Assembly: GCA_023412215.1 (NCBI GenBank)
Contig: JAEYNX010000020.1
Location: forward strand, 248,001 to 312,000
Source: Bacillota bacterium
Lineage (GTDB): Bacteria; Bacillota; Clostridia; Oscillospirales; Ruminococcaceae
DNA length: 64,000 nt
Reading direction: 5' to 3'
Both the position numbers and the translations under genes were made by a program. The notes beneath the pieces are model-generated. The model saw only the letters and a list, made by a program, of their open reading frames with translations, searched no databases and was not told the origin of the DNA. Below, piece by piece: positions 63,990 to 64,000 of the stretch. Each line of letters starts with the position of its first letter. The first letter of the stretch is position 1.

Positions 63990-64000
63990 CAATGCTTTTC

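Overview
The window looks like chromosomal DNA of an anaerobic, endospore-former-type Clostridia, most likely an Oscillospirales/Ruminococcaceae-like bacterium. This is inference from gene content: moderately GC-rich coding DNA with strong AGGAGG ribosome sites, a candidate Re-type citrate synthase, hybrid cluster protein, QueH, a zinc-finger ClpE-type unfoldase, a DacF-type carboxypeptidase, a sortase and a monoderm type IV pilus set. No 16S gene is present to fix the taxonomy. No prophage, CRISPR array, plasmid or origin was seen.

Layout. 1-5.6 kb: envelope and housekeeping genes (DUF5711-like, CvpA, pgsA, clpE), then four tRNAs (Gly-TCC, Arg-TCT, His-GTG, Gln-TTG) mixed with two inverted copies of a short MITE-like repeat. 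5.6-10.2 kb: a DUF4160/DUF2442 pair, an unknown gene with a flagellar-type sigma promoter, two membrane proteins, a TetR regulator, and an ECF sigma/membrane partner pair. 10.2-15.2 kb (minus strand): a citrate synthase-family/GntR operon with a clear promoter and operator, an isochorismatase-like hydrolase, dusB, a palindromic repeat array and a second unknown gene with a flagellar-type promoter. 15.2-24 kb: polA behind a hairpin-rich leader, an arginine-phosphatase-type LMW phosphatase, rimI, tsaD, a VOC protein, queH, a nitroreductase and a CPBP protease. 24-31.6 kb: a two-component system, a cluster of REP palindromes, and a four-gene MacAB-like efflux operon. 31.7-33.3 kb: nitroreductase and AraC-type regulator. 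33.4-44.4 kb: a type IV pilus locus (pilT, pilB, pilD, sigma factor, two prepilins, PilX-like protein, pilO, pilN, pilM, pilC). 44.6-50.7 kb: rsmE-prmA-HAD operon, TM2 protein, HAD phosphatase, DacF-like carboxypeptidase, HEAT-repeat protein. 51-55.1 kb: class II aldolase, then a lone flagellin gene bracketed by two REP-associated tyrosine transposases (RAYTs) and a RAYT remnant. 55.1-59.9 kb: two Crp/Fnr regulators around thioredoxin, hcp and a ferredoxin-like gene. 60-64 kb: MATE transporter, MBL-fold protein, three small proteins and a sortase.

How the parts may work together. The flagellin and two unrecognised proteins (6558-7154 and 14617-15153) carry promoters of the form NNAA-N15-NNCGATAT, so they probably form one sigma-D (flagellar) regulon although they are scattered. 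The hcp genes sit beside a divergent Crp/Fnr gene, with a perfect dyad between them.

The most unusual signal is the RAYT/REP arrangement. Both RAYT genes and the remnant contain two inverted REP palindromes (GTAGGGGCG...CGCCCG) inside the reading frame, at equivalent positions flanking the HUH (His-x-His) motif. They are translated in the same frame each time (VGA...RP and GR...APT). In each RAYT the two palindromes match each other better than those of the other RAYTs, as if each transposase carries its own REPIN.
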